A DNA stretch of 64,000 bases from NCBI GenBank assembly GCA_035632655.1, contig DASQGK010000146.1, positions 1 through 64,000 on the forward strand. Direction: 5' to 3'. Positions 36,194 to 44,275 of this stretch are shown one piece after another. Each line of letters starts with the position of its first letter. Within the stretch, counting starts at the first letter, position 1. The DNA comes from 13-2-20CM-66-19 sp035632655. GTDB taxonomy: Bacteria > Pseudomonadota > Gammaproteobacteria > Steroidobacterales > Steroidobacteraceae. The position numbers and the translations under genes were made by a program. The notes beneath the pieces are model-generated. The model searched no databases and was not told the origin of the DNA. It worked only from the letters and a program-made list of their open reading frames with translations.

Positions 36194-37981
36194 TCATCCG
36201 AAGGTGAAAGAATACGCCTGCACGCCGGGATCGAGGAATTCGATCCTGAAGGTGTGCTCGCCCCGCGGGTCTGCCTGCCGCAACAGCTGGTAGAGGCGTT
36301 GCCCGGTGACGCGGCCCGTACCGTTGGCCTGCACATCGACGCCGTGATCGGCGCCCGGGGCCCGGCCGTCGAGGGTGACACGGAAGCGCACCGGCTGGCC
36401 GGCCGCGGCGGGCCCGAGGACCAGGTGCAGGTCACGCGCGCGGAACCTGAACTCGATCGCAGCCGGGGCAGTCGTCGCGACGGCTCGCTGAGGCTCGACC
36501 CGCCAGTTGCCCGCGAGCGCCCACTGGTTGAGATCGAGCGCGGCGGGGGTGCGATAGCCGTACGGCTGGTCGTGCCGCTCACCGCCGGGGGAAGCAAAGT
36601 TCTCCGCGCGCTCGTATCCCACGTAGGTTTCCGGAGAACCGACGGCAGAGAGATCCGCCGCGGCCTCGATTCCGCTGCCCTGCGCCGGCGCGCCATTTCC
36701 GGGCAGGTTCGCGGCGCCGGCTTCCATGAGGAGCTGGCGGATGAGCCGCTCCGAGTCCGCATAATCACCCTCGCCGAAATGGTGCCCGCGGATTCTTCCC
36801 TGCGCATCGATGAAGTAGTGCGCCGGCCAGTACTCGTTGCCGAACGCCTGCCAGATGGCGTAGTTGTTATCGAGCGCGACCGGATACGTGATGCCGAGAT
36901 CGTGCACGGCTCGGGTGACGTTGCCGGGCTCTTTCTCGAACGGGAACTCGGGCGCATGCACCCCGACGACAAGGAGCCCGGCGGCGCGATAGCGCTCCCA
37001 CCAGCTCTTTACGTAGGGCAGCGCCCGCAGACAATTGATGCAGGAGTAGGTCCAGAAGTCGATGAGCACCACCTTGCCGCGCAGCGCCGCGCGCGTGAGC
37101 GGTGGAGAATTGAGCCAGGCGACGGCCCCGGCGAGGGCGGGCAGCTCGCCCTCGACCGGCGGCTCGCCCGCCGGGCGCCCGGTCATCGCACCGCTCATGG
37201 TGGCCGTCATGCTTCCCGTCATGGCGCCTTGCATCGGGCCCTGCGTGCCTGCGCCGTCTGCTCGCGGATCGATTCGGGCGATGAGGCCCTGCTCGAGACC
37301 GTTGGTGCCCGCCGCCGAAAGGCGCGTGAGGATCCCCGTATCCCATCCGAGCGCAATCGACGCCACCGCGAGCATGACCAGAGCACCCAGCGCGCGGCGC
37401 AACCACTCGCCCGCGGCGAAGGTGCGCTTGAGCGCGGCGATTACGCGGGTGCTGGCGGCGGCCACCACGGATAATGAGGCCGCGGCACCCAGCGCGTAGG
37501 CCAGGAGCAGTACGGTGGTCTGCGTACTTGGACCCTTGAGCGCCGCGCCGGTGAGGATGAGGCCGAGAATGGGCCCGGCGCACGGCGCCCAGAGAAAGCC
37601 GGTGGCGACACCGAGCACGAACGAGGAGGTCACACCGGTACCGGCCTCGCCGCGCTGCTCCGAGAGGCGGGCACCCAGCGCTACGATCGGGCGCGTGACC
37701 CGATCGGCAAAGCCTCGGGACAGCAGTGCCAGTGCGAACACGGCCAGCAGCACCAGCGCCGCGATGCGACCGTAATTGTTGACGTGAACGGCCCACGCGC
37801 CGCCGACGGCCGCCAGCGTCGAGATTGCAGCGAATGTGGCCGCCATGCCGGTGAGCAGCGGCAGCGTGCTGCGCGCAAAGGGCTGCTCGGTACGCGCCAG
37901 CACGAAGGGCACCACGGGCAGGATGCACGGACTCAGGATGGTGAGCGCACCACCGAGAAACGCGAGTACCGCAAGGGTCAT
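36194..37981 (-). CDS. dipZ: DipZ-type fusion: CcdA electron conduit plus periplasmic thioredoxin
   Basis: Moves reducing equivalents across the inner membrane to a periplasmic thioredoxin. 595 residues. Residues 1 to about 215 are a CcdA-like membrane domain with six segments and the paired cysteines in LSPCILPVVP (Cys19) and WAPCAGPILG (Cys134). Residues about 240-290 are a linker containing five Met residues exactly four apart. Residues about 290-430 are a thioredoxin/TlpA domain with CINC (Cys314, Cys317). The last 140 residues are a beta-rich domain as in mycobacterial DipZ. It heads the dipZ-msrB-msrA operon, so the likely clients are the two Msr enzymes. Confidence 0.9.
   Translation of the reverse strand: MTLAVLAFLGGALTILSPCILPVVPFVLARTEQPFARSTLPLLTGMAATFAAISTLAAVGGAWAVHVNNYGRIAALVLLAVFALALLSRGFADRVTRPIVALGARLSEQRGEAGTGVTSSFVLGVATGFLWAPCAGPILGLILTGAALKGPSTQTTVLLLAYALGAAASLSVVAAASTRVIAALKRTFAAGEWLRRALGALVMLAVASIALGWDTGILTRLSAAGTNGLEQGLIARIDPRADGAGTQGPMQGAMTGSMTATMSGAMTGRPAGEPPVEGELPALAGAVAWLNSPPLTRAALRGKVVLIDFWTYSCINCLRALPYVKSWWERYRAAGLLVVGVHAPEFPFEKEPGNVTRAVHDLGITYPVALDNNYAIWQAFGNEYWPAHYFIDAQGRIRGHHFGEGDYADSERLIRQLLMEAGAANLPGNGAPAQGSGIEAAADLSAVGSPETYVGYERAENFASPGGERHDQPYGYRTPAALDLNQWALAGNWRVEPQRAVATTAPAAIEFRFRARDLHLVLGPAAAGQPVRFRVTLDGRAPGADHGVDVQANGTGRVTGQRLYQLLRQADPRGEHTFRIEFLDPGVQAYSFTFG
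37175..37234 (-). repeat. Five tandem 12-base units encoding a Met-rich linker in dipZ
   Basis: Five consecutive 12-base units, each starting with ATG, encode tetrapeptides of the form M-[QTS]-[GA]-x (DipZ residues 250-269, Met at 250, 254, 258, 262 and 266). Units differ at several bases, so the repeat is kept at protein level more than at DNA level. Confidence 0.85.
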
Positions 37982-38015
37982 TCAGGCTCCAGGCGCACGG
38001 GTTCGTCACACCAAA

Positions 38016-38033
38016 GGACCTCCCGCGTGGTCC
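38016..38033. promoter_or_regulatory. Inverted repeat (possible operator) upstream of dipZ
   Basis: GGACC (38016-38020) and GGTCC (38029-38033) form a perfect 5-base inverted repeat around 8 bases. It lies just downstream of a promoter-like minus-strand pair, TTGCTT and AATAAA (38035-38040), spaced about 18 bases, in the 98-base gap before dipZ. The position suits a repressor or a leader hairpin. Confidence 0.35.
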
Positions 38034-38079
38034 ATTTATTGCACCGCGGGGAAGCGCTAAGCAAGAAGGACGCGGGCCG

Positions 38080-38763
38080 TCAACGCCAGCTTTCGCAGGC
38101 GAGCCCCAGGTGCGCGGCGGCAGCCCGGACGTGACGGGAGCCGTTTACCAGAACGCCCCGATCCGCGAGGCACAGATGGCCGAGGTCGCTCGCGCCGTTC
38201 CCATAGGCCGTGATGCGCAGCCCCGGGTGGCGCTCGCGCAGCTCGCGCAGCGCGCGCGCCTTGGCGGCGCCGCGCAGGTTCGGTCCGGCCAGCGCGCCGT
38301 CCAGCCGCTCGCCGTTCCACTGCACTCGGGTGCACAGTACCTCGGCGAATGCCAGCGCGCTGCCGATGGCGGGGACATAAAGATCGACGCTGGCGCTCAT
38401 GAGCACCAGGTGGTCGCCGCGGGCGCGATGCGCGTCGAGGCACATGAGCGCATCGCCCCTCAGGCCGTGCGCGATGAGGCGTGGCACGAAGCGCCCGGTC
38501 CACGCGCCGAGCTCGGTTCGCGTGCAGCCGCCGAGCGTAGCCCGGATGAAGGCCGACTTGACGCCGCCGTGATCGGACCTGCCGGCGGCGAAGCGCAGCA
38601 GCTCCGGCAGAACCCGCAGCGCTCCCGGCGCACGCAGCGGATGGCGATGCAGGAAGCCGTGCACGTAGGGCCACAGCGTGTCGCGGCGCGTGAGCGTGCC
38701 GTCGAGATCGAAGAGCGCCAGGGCGCGGCCCTCGGCCGAAGCCGTCGCGCCCGTCGCCGCCAT
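38080..38763 (-). CDS. HAD-IB family phosphatase
   Basis: Phosphoserine-phosphatase-like HAD hydrolase; substrate unknown. 227 residues. Motif I is FDLDGTLTRRDTL, with nucleophile Asp and acid/base Asp. Motif II is LMSASVDLYV, and motif III/IV are the Lys of AAKARAL and YGNGASDLGHL. The cap lies between residues about 35 and 110. It lies 27 bases after acnA on the same strand and ahead of dipZ. Confidence 0.85.
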   Translation of the reverse strand: MAATGATASAEGRALALFDLDGTLTRRDTLWPYVHGFLHRHPLRAPGALRVLPELLRFAAGRSDHGGVKSAFIRATLGGCTRTELGAWTGRFVPRLIAHGLRGDALMCLDAHRARGDHLVLMSASVDLYVPAIGSALAFAEVLCTRVQWNGERLDGALAGPNLRGAAKARALRELRERHPGLRITAYGNGASDLGHLCLADRGVLVNGSRHVRAAAAHLGLACESWR

Positions 38764-38790
38764 GGTGCCCGCGGGCTCCGGCAGACCGGC

Positions 38791-41700
38791 TTACCCGCCC
38801 GCGGCGCCTGCGGCGAGCTGGCGCAGGACGAACTGCAGGATGCCTCCGTGGCGAAAGTATTCGCGCTCCTTCGGCGTATCGATGCGCACGCGTGCGGTGA
38901 ACTGCTTCGGTTTCCCGTCCGCGGGAGTGGCCGTGACGGTGACCTCGCGCGCATCGCCGCGGCTGAGCCCCGCGATATCGAATAGCTCGCGTCCGGTGAG
39001 CCCGAGGGAGGCGGCGTTCTGCCCGCTCTGGAACTGCAGCGGCGCGACTCCCATGCCGATCAGGTTCGAGCGGTGTATGCGCTCGAAGCTCTCGGCGATC
39101 ACCGCCTTGACCCCCAGCAGCATGGTGCCTTTTGCCGCCCAATCGCGCGAAGACCCGGTACCGTACTCGCGGCCGGCGATCACCACGAGCGGCGTGCCTT
39201 CGCGCTGGTAGCGCATGGCAACGTCGTAGATGGAGCCCTGCTCGCCGTCGGGCAGATGCACCGAGACTCCGCCCTCGACGCCCGGCACCAGGAGGTTGCG
39301 CAGCCGGATATTCGCAAAGGTGCCGCGCATCATGACTTCGTGGTTGCCGCGGCGCGCTCCGTAGGAGTTGAAGTCCTTCGGCTGCACGCCCTGCTCGACG
39401 AGGTAGCGGGCGGCCGGGCTCGAGCGCGAGATGTTGCCTGCCGGCGAGATGTGATCGGTGGTGACCGAGTCACCGAGCAGTGCCAGCACGCGCGCTGCGC
39501 GTACGTCGGCGAGCGCCGCCGGCGTCATGGTCATGCCCTCGAAGTAGGGCGGATTCTTCACGTAGGTCGACTTCTCGTCCCAGCTGTAGCGCTTGCCCGC
39601 CGGCACCTGGATGCCGGCCCAGTTCTCGTCGCCCTGGAACACGCTGGCGTAGCTGGTGCGGAACATCTGCGAGTCGATCGAGCGCTTCAGCACCTCCTGC
39701 ACTTCGGCATCGGTCGGCCAGATGTCGGCGAGGCGCACCGGCTTGCCGTCGCGATCCGTGCCGAGCGGCTCGGTGGTGAGATCGACGTCGAGCGAGCCGG
39801 CGAGCGCGTAAGCCACCACGAGCGGCGGTGAGGCGAGGAAGTTCATGCGCACTTCGGGATGCACGCGCCCCTCGAAGTTGCGATTGCCGGAGAGCACCGA
39901 GCAGGCGGTGAGGTCGCCTTGTTTCACCGCGGCGGAGATTTCCGGCTTGAGGGGACCGGAATTTCCGATGCAATTATGCACACTTAGCGTGCCGGCGACG
40001 AACGCGTGGAGCTCGTTCACCGAAATGTCGAACACACGCTGGTGGCCTGCCGGGCGGCGATCGACCACCTCCAGCGACAGTGTCGGCAAGCTAAGGGACT
40101 CTTTGTCGGTGCAATAGCGCTTAGGTCCCTGTGCCGTAGTGCGAGGTTCGAGCCGCGCAAACCATTCTCGTGCACCGATCTGTTCGAGGATCTCGACGGG
40201 GGAGGGAAAGTCGCAAAGCTCCCGATGCAGAGCCCGGAAGCGCCTGCTCTCAGGGGAAGGGAGTCCTTGAAATCGGTCATAACCTTCGAGAAGCGCGTAG
40301 TGCGGGAACGCCACGGTCTCGTACGTCATGAGCTCCGCGGCGGCGATCCGGCGGAATTGCTGAAATGACAGAGCCCAGTCCTTACGCATGGCTTCAATTC
40401 GGTCCGTCATCCACAGTCGTTGGCGATTGATGGTGTCGATCGTGCGCCAATAGACGGCCGCTGCGCTGGCGCGCAGGGATTTTTCGACGCAGTAGCGGTA
40501 ACCGACTCGCTCTACAAACGACAACCCTTCGGGAAGAACCAGGCGTACTTCGATGCGTTGCACGCCGTCACGTGGGACGGGATACGTTGAGCGAGAACGC
40601 CGCGTGGGATACGTGTAGATGTTCGCGCCGCGAGCTTTGACGCCACATCGCACGAGCAGGCCAATGATCTGTCGCATCACCTCCTGCAGTGCGTCCACGT
40701 GCTCGGGCATGGCGCTTTGGGTGTAAGCCGGCGGTCCAAATACCGCCTTCTCTTTTCTAGCGCCCTGTCGGCGCAGTACCGGACCGTGTCCATCTGCACC
40801 GAAAAGCGCCGCTGTGAACTCGCGCACGACTGCAACGGGACACTTCGGATCAAGGACAAACTCGGGAAGCGTGCGTTGCTGAGTGATCCTTCGGCCGCGG
40901 CTGACACCGGCAAGGGAGGCGATAGCAGCGGTGAGCTCCGCCGGCAGGACGACAGTCCATTTTCGCTCGTCGTACCGCCTGGCTTTCGGCCTCTTGGCAG
41001 TGAGGAGCTCGATGTCATCCAGCGCCGCCTCCCGATCGAGAGCCTGGCCAAGGTGCATGCGACCCTGCCCGAAGACGCTGATGGAGCCGTCGCTGATGAG
41101 GTGACCGACAAGGCGCGCGAAAGCCAGCGTACGCTGCCGTTCGCGCTCGTTAGCAAAGTTAAGGGTCAGACCCCCGGCGGCCAACTGGTAACCGGCCTCA
41201 TCCGGTCCGGGTCTGTCGACCGGAGCCTCGAGCCCCGTCACCACACGATCGTGCTTCAGGCGCAGCTTGCCTGCTTCCACCCAGCGCCCGTCGCTGCACA
41301 GGACCTTGTGGTCCTCGGTGCACACGATACTTCGTCCGTCCTGCAGGACCAGCGACACGCACTCGCGCTCACCCTGGATCATCATTTCCGTCTGGCTTGC
41401 CATCCGCAGTCGGCGGTCTGGGGTCGGGCCGTAAACCCGCGCGCCACCCGCCACCGGCAATTGCTCGATCGGGCGACTCGTGCCATTCGCAAGCAGGACC
41501 GGAGTACCGGCAGCGATGCAAGTAGTGCATCCATATCCCACCAGATCGAATCCCACCGCCGCGAGGTCGTCCAGCACGCCGGCCTTCTTGAAGTAATCGG
41601 TGACGACTCTCGAGCCGGGCGCGAGGCTGGTCTTCACCCACGGCTTCGCCGTGAGCCCGCGCTCGCGCGCTTTGCGCGCCAGCAGGCCCGCGGCAAGCAT

Positions 41701-43029
41701 CACCGAGGGATTGGAGGTGTTGGTGCAGCTCGTGATGGCGGCGATCAGTACGGCGCCGTCCTTCAGATCGACGCGCTGTCCGTTGAGGGTCGCGGCGGCG
41801 ACCCCGTTGGGGCCGTTGCGCGCGGCGCGCTCCTCGGCCGTTTTCCCGGCTGCGGCCTCGTAAACCTTCTTGGCGCTTCGCAGGGGCACACGGTCCTGCG
41901 GGCGCTTCGGCCCGGCGAGGCTCGGCTCCACTCTTCCGAGGTCGAGCTCGAGCTCATCCGTATAGCGGGCCGGTGTCGCGCCCGGGTTGCGCCACATGCC
42001 CTGCGCCCGGGCGTAGGCGTTGACCAGCTCGATGCGCTCGCGCGCCCGCCCGGAGAGCTCGAGGTAGCGGATGGTCTCCGCATCGATGGGGAAGATGCCG
42101 CAGGTGCTGCCGTATTCGGGCGCCATGTTGGCGATGGTCGCGCGGTCGGCGAGCGGCAGATTCGCGAGGCCGTCGCCGAAGAACTCGACGAACTTATCCA
42201 CCACGCCCTTCTTGCGCAGCATCTCCGTGACCGTGAGCACGAGGTCGGTGGCGGTCGCGCCGGGTTGCAGCCGGCCTTCGAGGCGAAAGCCGATCACCTG
42301 CGGTATCAGCATGGTGACCGCCTGTCCGAGCATCGCAGCTTCCGCTTCGATGCCGCCGACTCCCCACCCCAGCACCCCGAGGCCGTTGATCATGGTCGTG
42401 TGGGAGTCGGTGCCGACGAGAGTGTCGGGATAGGCGCGGCGCGCACCGGAGGACTCCGCATCGAAAATCACCCGCGCGAGGTACTCGAGGTTCACCTGGT
42501 GGACGATGCCCGTGTTGGGCGGCACCACGGAGAAATTTCGAAAGGCCGTCTGGCCCCAGCGCAGGAAGGCGTAGCGCTCGCGGTTGCGGCTGAATTCGAT
42601 GGCGGTATTGGCGGCGAGCGCCTGCGGGCTGCCGTACTCATCGACCTGCACGGAGTGATCGATGACGAGCTCGGCGGGATTGAGCGGGTTCACCCGCTCG
42701 GCGTCGCCTCCGAGACGGACGATCGCATCGCGCATGGCGGCGAGATCGACGATGCATGGCACCCCGGTGAAGTCCTGGAGAATGACCCGAGCGGGGGTGA
42801 AGGCAATCTCATGCGCGGGCGCGGCGGCGGGATCCCAGTCGAGCAACGCCTCGATGTCGGGGCGGGTGACGCTCACACCGTCCTCGAAGCGCAGCAGGTT
42901 CTCGAGCAGGATCTTGAGCGAGTAGGGGAGGCGAGCGACCTTGTCCTGGGGCAGTGCGGCGAGGCTCCATATCTCGTAGGAACGGTCGCCCACCTTGAGC
43001 GTCGAGCGCGCCCGGAAGCTGTTGGTCAT
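38791..43029 (-). CDS. acnA: Aconitate hydratase AcnA, interrupted by an intein
   Basis: TCA-cycle enzyme isomerising citrate and isocitrate through a [4Fe-4S] cluster. The frame is 1412 residues; removing the intein (residues 504-1019) leaves 896, close to E. coli AcnA (891). Cluster cysteines by pattern are Cys435 in AITSCTNTSNPSV and the CxxC of GYGCTTC, i.e. Cys501 and the residue at 504; these numbers equal those of E. coli AcnA. In the precursor, 504 is the first intein residue; the true ligand is the Cys just after the intein (CIGNSGPLKPE). Other marks are GTDSHTTMINGLGVLGWGVGG and GREYGTGSSRDWAAKG. A TATAAT box (43055-43060) and a ribosome site (CGGAG) precede the ATG. Confidence 0.96.
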   Translation of the reverse strand: MTNSFRARSTLKVGDRSYEIWSLAALPQDKVARLPYSLKILLENLLRFEDGVSVTRPDIEALLDWDPAAAPAHEIAFTPARVILQDFTGVPCIVDLAAMRDAIVRLGGDAERVNPLNPAELVIDHSVQVDEYGSPQALAANTAIEFSRNRERYAFLRWGQTAFRNFSVVPPNTGIVHQVNLEYLARVIFDAESSGARRAYPDTLVGTDSHTTMINGLGVLGWGVGGIEAEAAMLGQAVTMLIPQVIGFRLEGRLQPGATATDLVLTVTEMLRKKGVVDKFVEFFGDGLANLPLADRATIANMAPEYGSTCGIFPIDAETIRYLELSGRARERIELVNAYARAQGMWRNPGATPARYTDELELDLGRVEPSLAGPKRPQDRVPLRSAKKVYEAAAGKTAEERAARNGPNGVAAATLNGQRVDLKDGAVLIAAITSCTNTSNPSVMLAAGLLARKARERGLTAKPWVKTSLAPGSRVVTDYFKKAGVLDDLAAVGFDLVGYGCTTCIAAGTPVLLANGTSRPIEQLPVAGGARVYGPTPDRRLRMASQTEMMIQGERECVSLVLQDGRSIVCTEDHKVLCSDGRWVEAGKLRLKHDRVVTGLEAPVDRPGPDEAGYQLAAGGLTLNFANERERQRTLAFARLVGHLISDGSISVFGQGRMHLGQALDREAALDDIELLTAKRPKARRYDERKWTVVLPAELTAAIASLAGVSRGRRITQQRTLPEFVLDPKCPVAVVREFTAALFGADGHGPVLRRQGARKEKAVFGPPAYTQSAMPEHVDALQEVMRQIIGLLVRCGVKARGANIYTYPTRRSRSTYPVPRDGVQRIEVRLVLPEGLSFVERVGYRYCVEKSLRASAAAVYWRTIDTINRQRLWMTDRIEAMRKDWALSFQQFRRIAAAELMTYETVAFPHYALLEGYDRFQGLPSPESRRFRALHRELCDFPSPVEILEQIGAREWFARLEPRTTAQGPKRYCTDKESLSLPTLSLEVVDRRPAGHQRVFDISVNELHAFVAGTLSVHNCIGNSGPLKPEISAAVKQGDLTACSVLSGNRNFEGRVHPEVRMNFLASPPLVVAYALAGSLDVDLTTEPLGTDRDGKPVRLADIWPTDAEVQEVLKRSIDSQMFRTSYASVFQGDENWAGIQVPAGKRYSWDEKSTYVKNPPYFEGMTMTPAALADVRAARVLALLGDSVTTDHISPAGNISRSSPAARYLVEQGVQPKDFNSYGARRGNHEVMMRGTFANIRLRNLLVPGVEGGVSVHLPDGEQGSIYDVAMRYQREGTPLVVIAGREYGTGSSRDWAAKGTMLLGVKAVIAESFERIHRSNLIGMGVAPLQFQSGQNAASLGLTGRELFDIAGLSRGDAREVTVTATPADGKPKQFTARVRIDTPKEREYFRHGGILQFVLRQLAAGAAGG
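39973..41520 (-). mobile_element. Full-length intein with LAGLIDADG-type homing endonuclease inside acnA
   Basis: In-frame 516-residue insertion from Cys1 (codon 41518-41520) to Asn516 (39973-39975), followed by extein Cys+1. Splicing blocks: A, CIAAGTPVLLANG (1-13); B, GRSIVCTEDHKVL (62-74) with the TxxH pair Thr68/His71; F, QRVFDISVNELHAFVAG (494-510) with Asp498; G, LSVHN with His515 and Asn516. Endonuclease blocks: LVGHLISDG (137-145, Asp144) and FTAALFGADG (235-244, Asp243), both LAGLIDADG-like. A further segment near 335-360 (FVERVGYRYCVEKSLR) resembles the distal part of such endonucleases. Base composition looks less GC-rich than the flanking acnA exteins, suggesting later arrival. 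Confidence 0.95.
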
Positions 43030-43054
43030 GCCTTGATCTCCGCTGGCTGCGCGA

Positions 43055-43060
43055 ATTATA
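43055..43060 (-). promoter_or_regulatory. Putative -10 box of acnA
   Basis: Perfect TATAAT on the minus strand, 25 bases from the acnA ATG. The leader carries CGGAG as a ribosome site. No good -35 is visible at the normal spacing (GC-rich), so an activator may be needed. Confidence 0.45.
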
Positions 43061-43104
43061 TCGGGCGCGGGCCCCCGCTGCCGGGCCTCACGGAACGCTG
43101 CGCG

Positions 43105-44226
43105 TCAGGCGGCGGCGGACACGGCCGGTGCGACCGCCTCGATGACCGCACCCCCGAGACAGCGGTCGCCGTCATAGGCAACCGCATACTGGCCGGGGGT
43201 GACGGCGCGCTGCGCCTCGAAGAAGCTGAGCCGCACGCTCCCGTCGGGCCGGGGCTCGAGGAAGGCGCGCTGGTCGGCCTGGCGATAGCGAACCTTCACC
43301 GAGCAGCGCAGCGGTGCACGCGGCGGCGCGCTCAGCCAGTGCCAGGGACCGGTGGTGAGCGCCAGGCTGGCGAGCAGGGGGTGGTCGTGCCCCTGTACCA
43401 CGATGAGGGCATTGCGCACGGCATCCTTGCCCGCGACATACCAGGGCTGCTCCGCGCGGCCCGGACGTCCGCCGAGGCGCAGGCCCTCGCGCTGACCGAG
43501 GGTATAGAAAGCGAGCCCGCAGTGGGTGCCGAGCCGCTCGCCCTCGGGGGACTCGATCGGGCCGGGGGAGTGGGGCAGATAACGTCCCAGGAATTCGCGA
43601 AATGGCCGCTCGCCGATGAAGCAGATGCCGGTGCTGTCGGGCTTGTCGAAGACCGGCAGGGCCGCCCGGCGGGCGCGCTCGCGCACCGCGCTCTTCTCGA
43701 GATCCCCGAGCGGCATCACGGTGCGGGCGAGCTCCGCGGCTGCGACGGCATGGAGGAAGTAGCTCTGGTCCTTGGTCGGATCGCGCGCCTTGTGGAGCTC
43801 GATGCCGCGCGCGCCTTCGACGAGACGCGCGTAGTGGCCGGTGGCGAAATGCGTGGCGCCCAGGCGCAGCGCATGGGCCAGAGCCACCCCGAACTTGATC
43901 TCGCGGTTGCACAGCACGTCCGGGTTCGGGGTGCGCCCGGCGCGATGCTCGGCGAGAAAATGCTCGAAGACGCGCGCGCGGTATTCGCGCGCGAAGCTCA
44001 CACGATGCAGCGGGATTGCGAGGCGCTCGGCGATCGCACGCGCATCCTGAAAGTCCTGCGCGGCGGTACACCAGATGTCGTCATCCGCCTCCTCCCAGTT
44101 GCTCATGAAGAGCCCCTGCACCTCGCAGCCCTGTTCCCTGAGAAGCAGGGCGGCGACGGCGGAGTCCACCCCGCCGGAGAGGGCGACGATGACGCGGGAG
44201 GAGGCGGTGAGAGGCACGGCGGCCAT
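43105..44226 (-). CDS. mnmA: tRNA-specific 2-thiouridylase MnmA
   Basis: Adds the 2-thio group to wobble uridine 34 of Lys, Glu and Gln tRNAs. 373 residues. The ATP loop is VALSGGVDSAVAALLL near residue 13. Catalytic cysteines are in NPDVLCNREIKFG and STGICFIGERPF, and ATGHYAR and KDQSYFLHAV are conserved. A frame extending further upstream is unlike the family and was dropped. A TACAAT hexamer lies 6 bases from ATG 44226 without a ribosome site. Confidence 0.95.
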   Translation of the reverse strand: MAAVPLTASSRVIVALSGGVDSAVAALLLREQGCEVQGLFMSNWEEADDDIWCTAAQDFQDARAIAERLAIPLHRVSFAREYRARVFEHFLAEHRAGRTPNPDVLCNREIKFGVALAHALRLGATHFATGHYARLVEGARGIELHKARDPTKDQSYFLHAVAAAELARTVMPLGDLEKSAVRERARRAALPVFDKPDSTGICFIGERPFREFLGRYLPHSPGPIESPEGERLGTHCGLAFYTLGQREGLRLGGRPGRAEQPWYVAGKDAVRNALIVVQGHDHPLLASLALTTGPWHWLSAPPRAPLRCSVKVRYRQADQRAFLEPRPDGSVRLSFFEAQRAVTPGQYAVAYDGDRCLGGAVIEAVAPAVSAAA

Positions 44227-44232
44227 CGGCGG

Positions 44233-44238
44233 ATTGTA
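44233..44238 (-). promoter_or_regulatory. Putative -10 box of mnmA (possibly leaderless)
   Basis: TACAAT on the minus strand, 6 bases from the mnmA ATG; transcription would begin at the start codon itself. No convincing -35. Confidence 0.35.
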
Positions 44239-44275
44239 CCCCGCCCGAGGTCCGCTCAGCCGGCGGAGGCAGTGA

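Noticed and set aside
39973..41520. Reading the acnA insertion as an ordinary extra domain or assembly error
   Set aside because: All splicing blocks (Cys1, TxxH, HN at the end, Cys+1) and two LAGLIDADG-like helices are present, and removal restores an exact aconitase.
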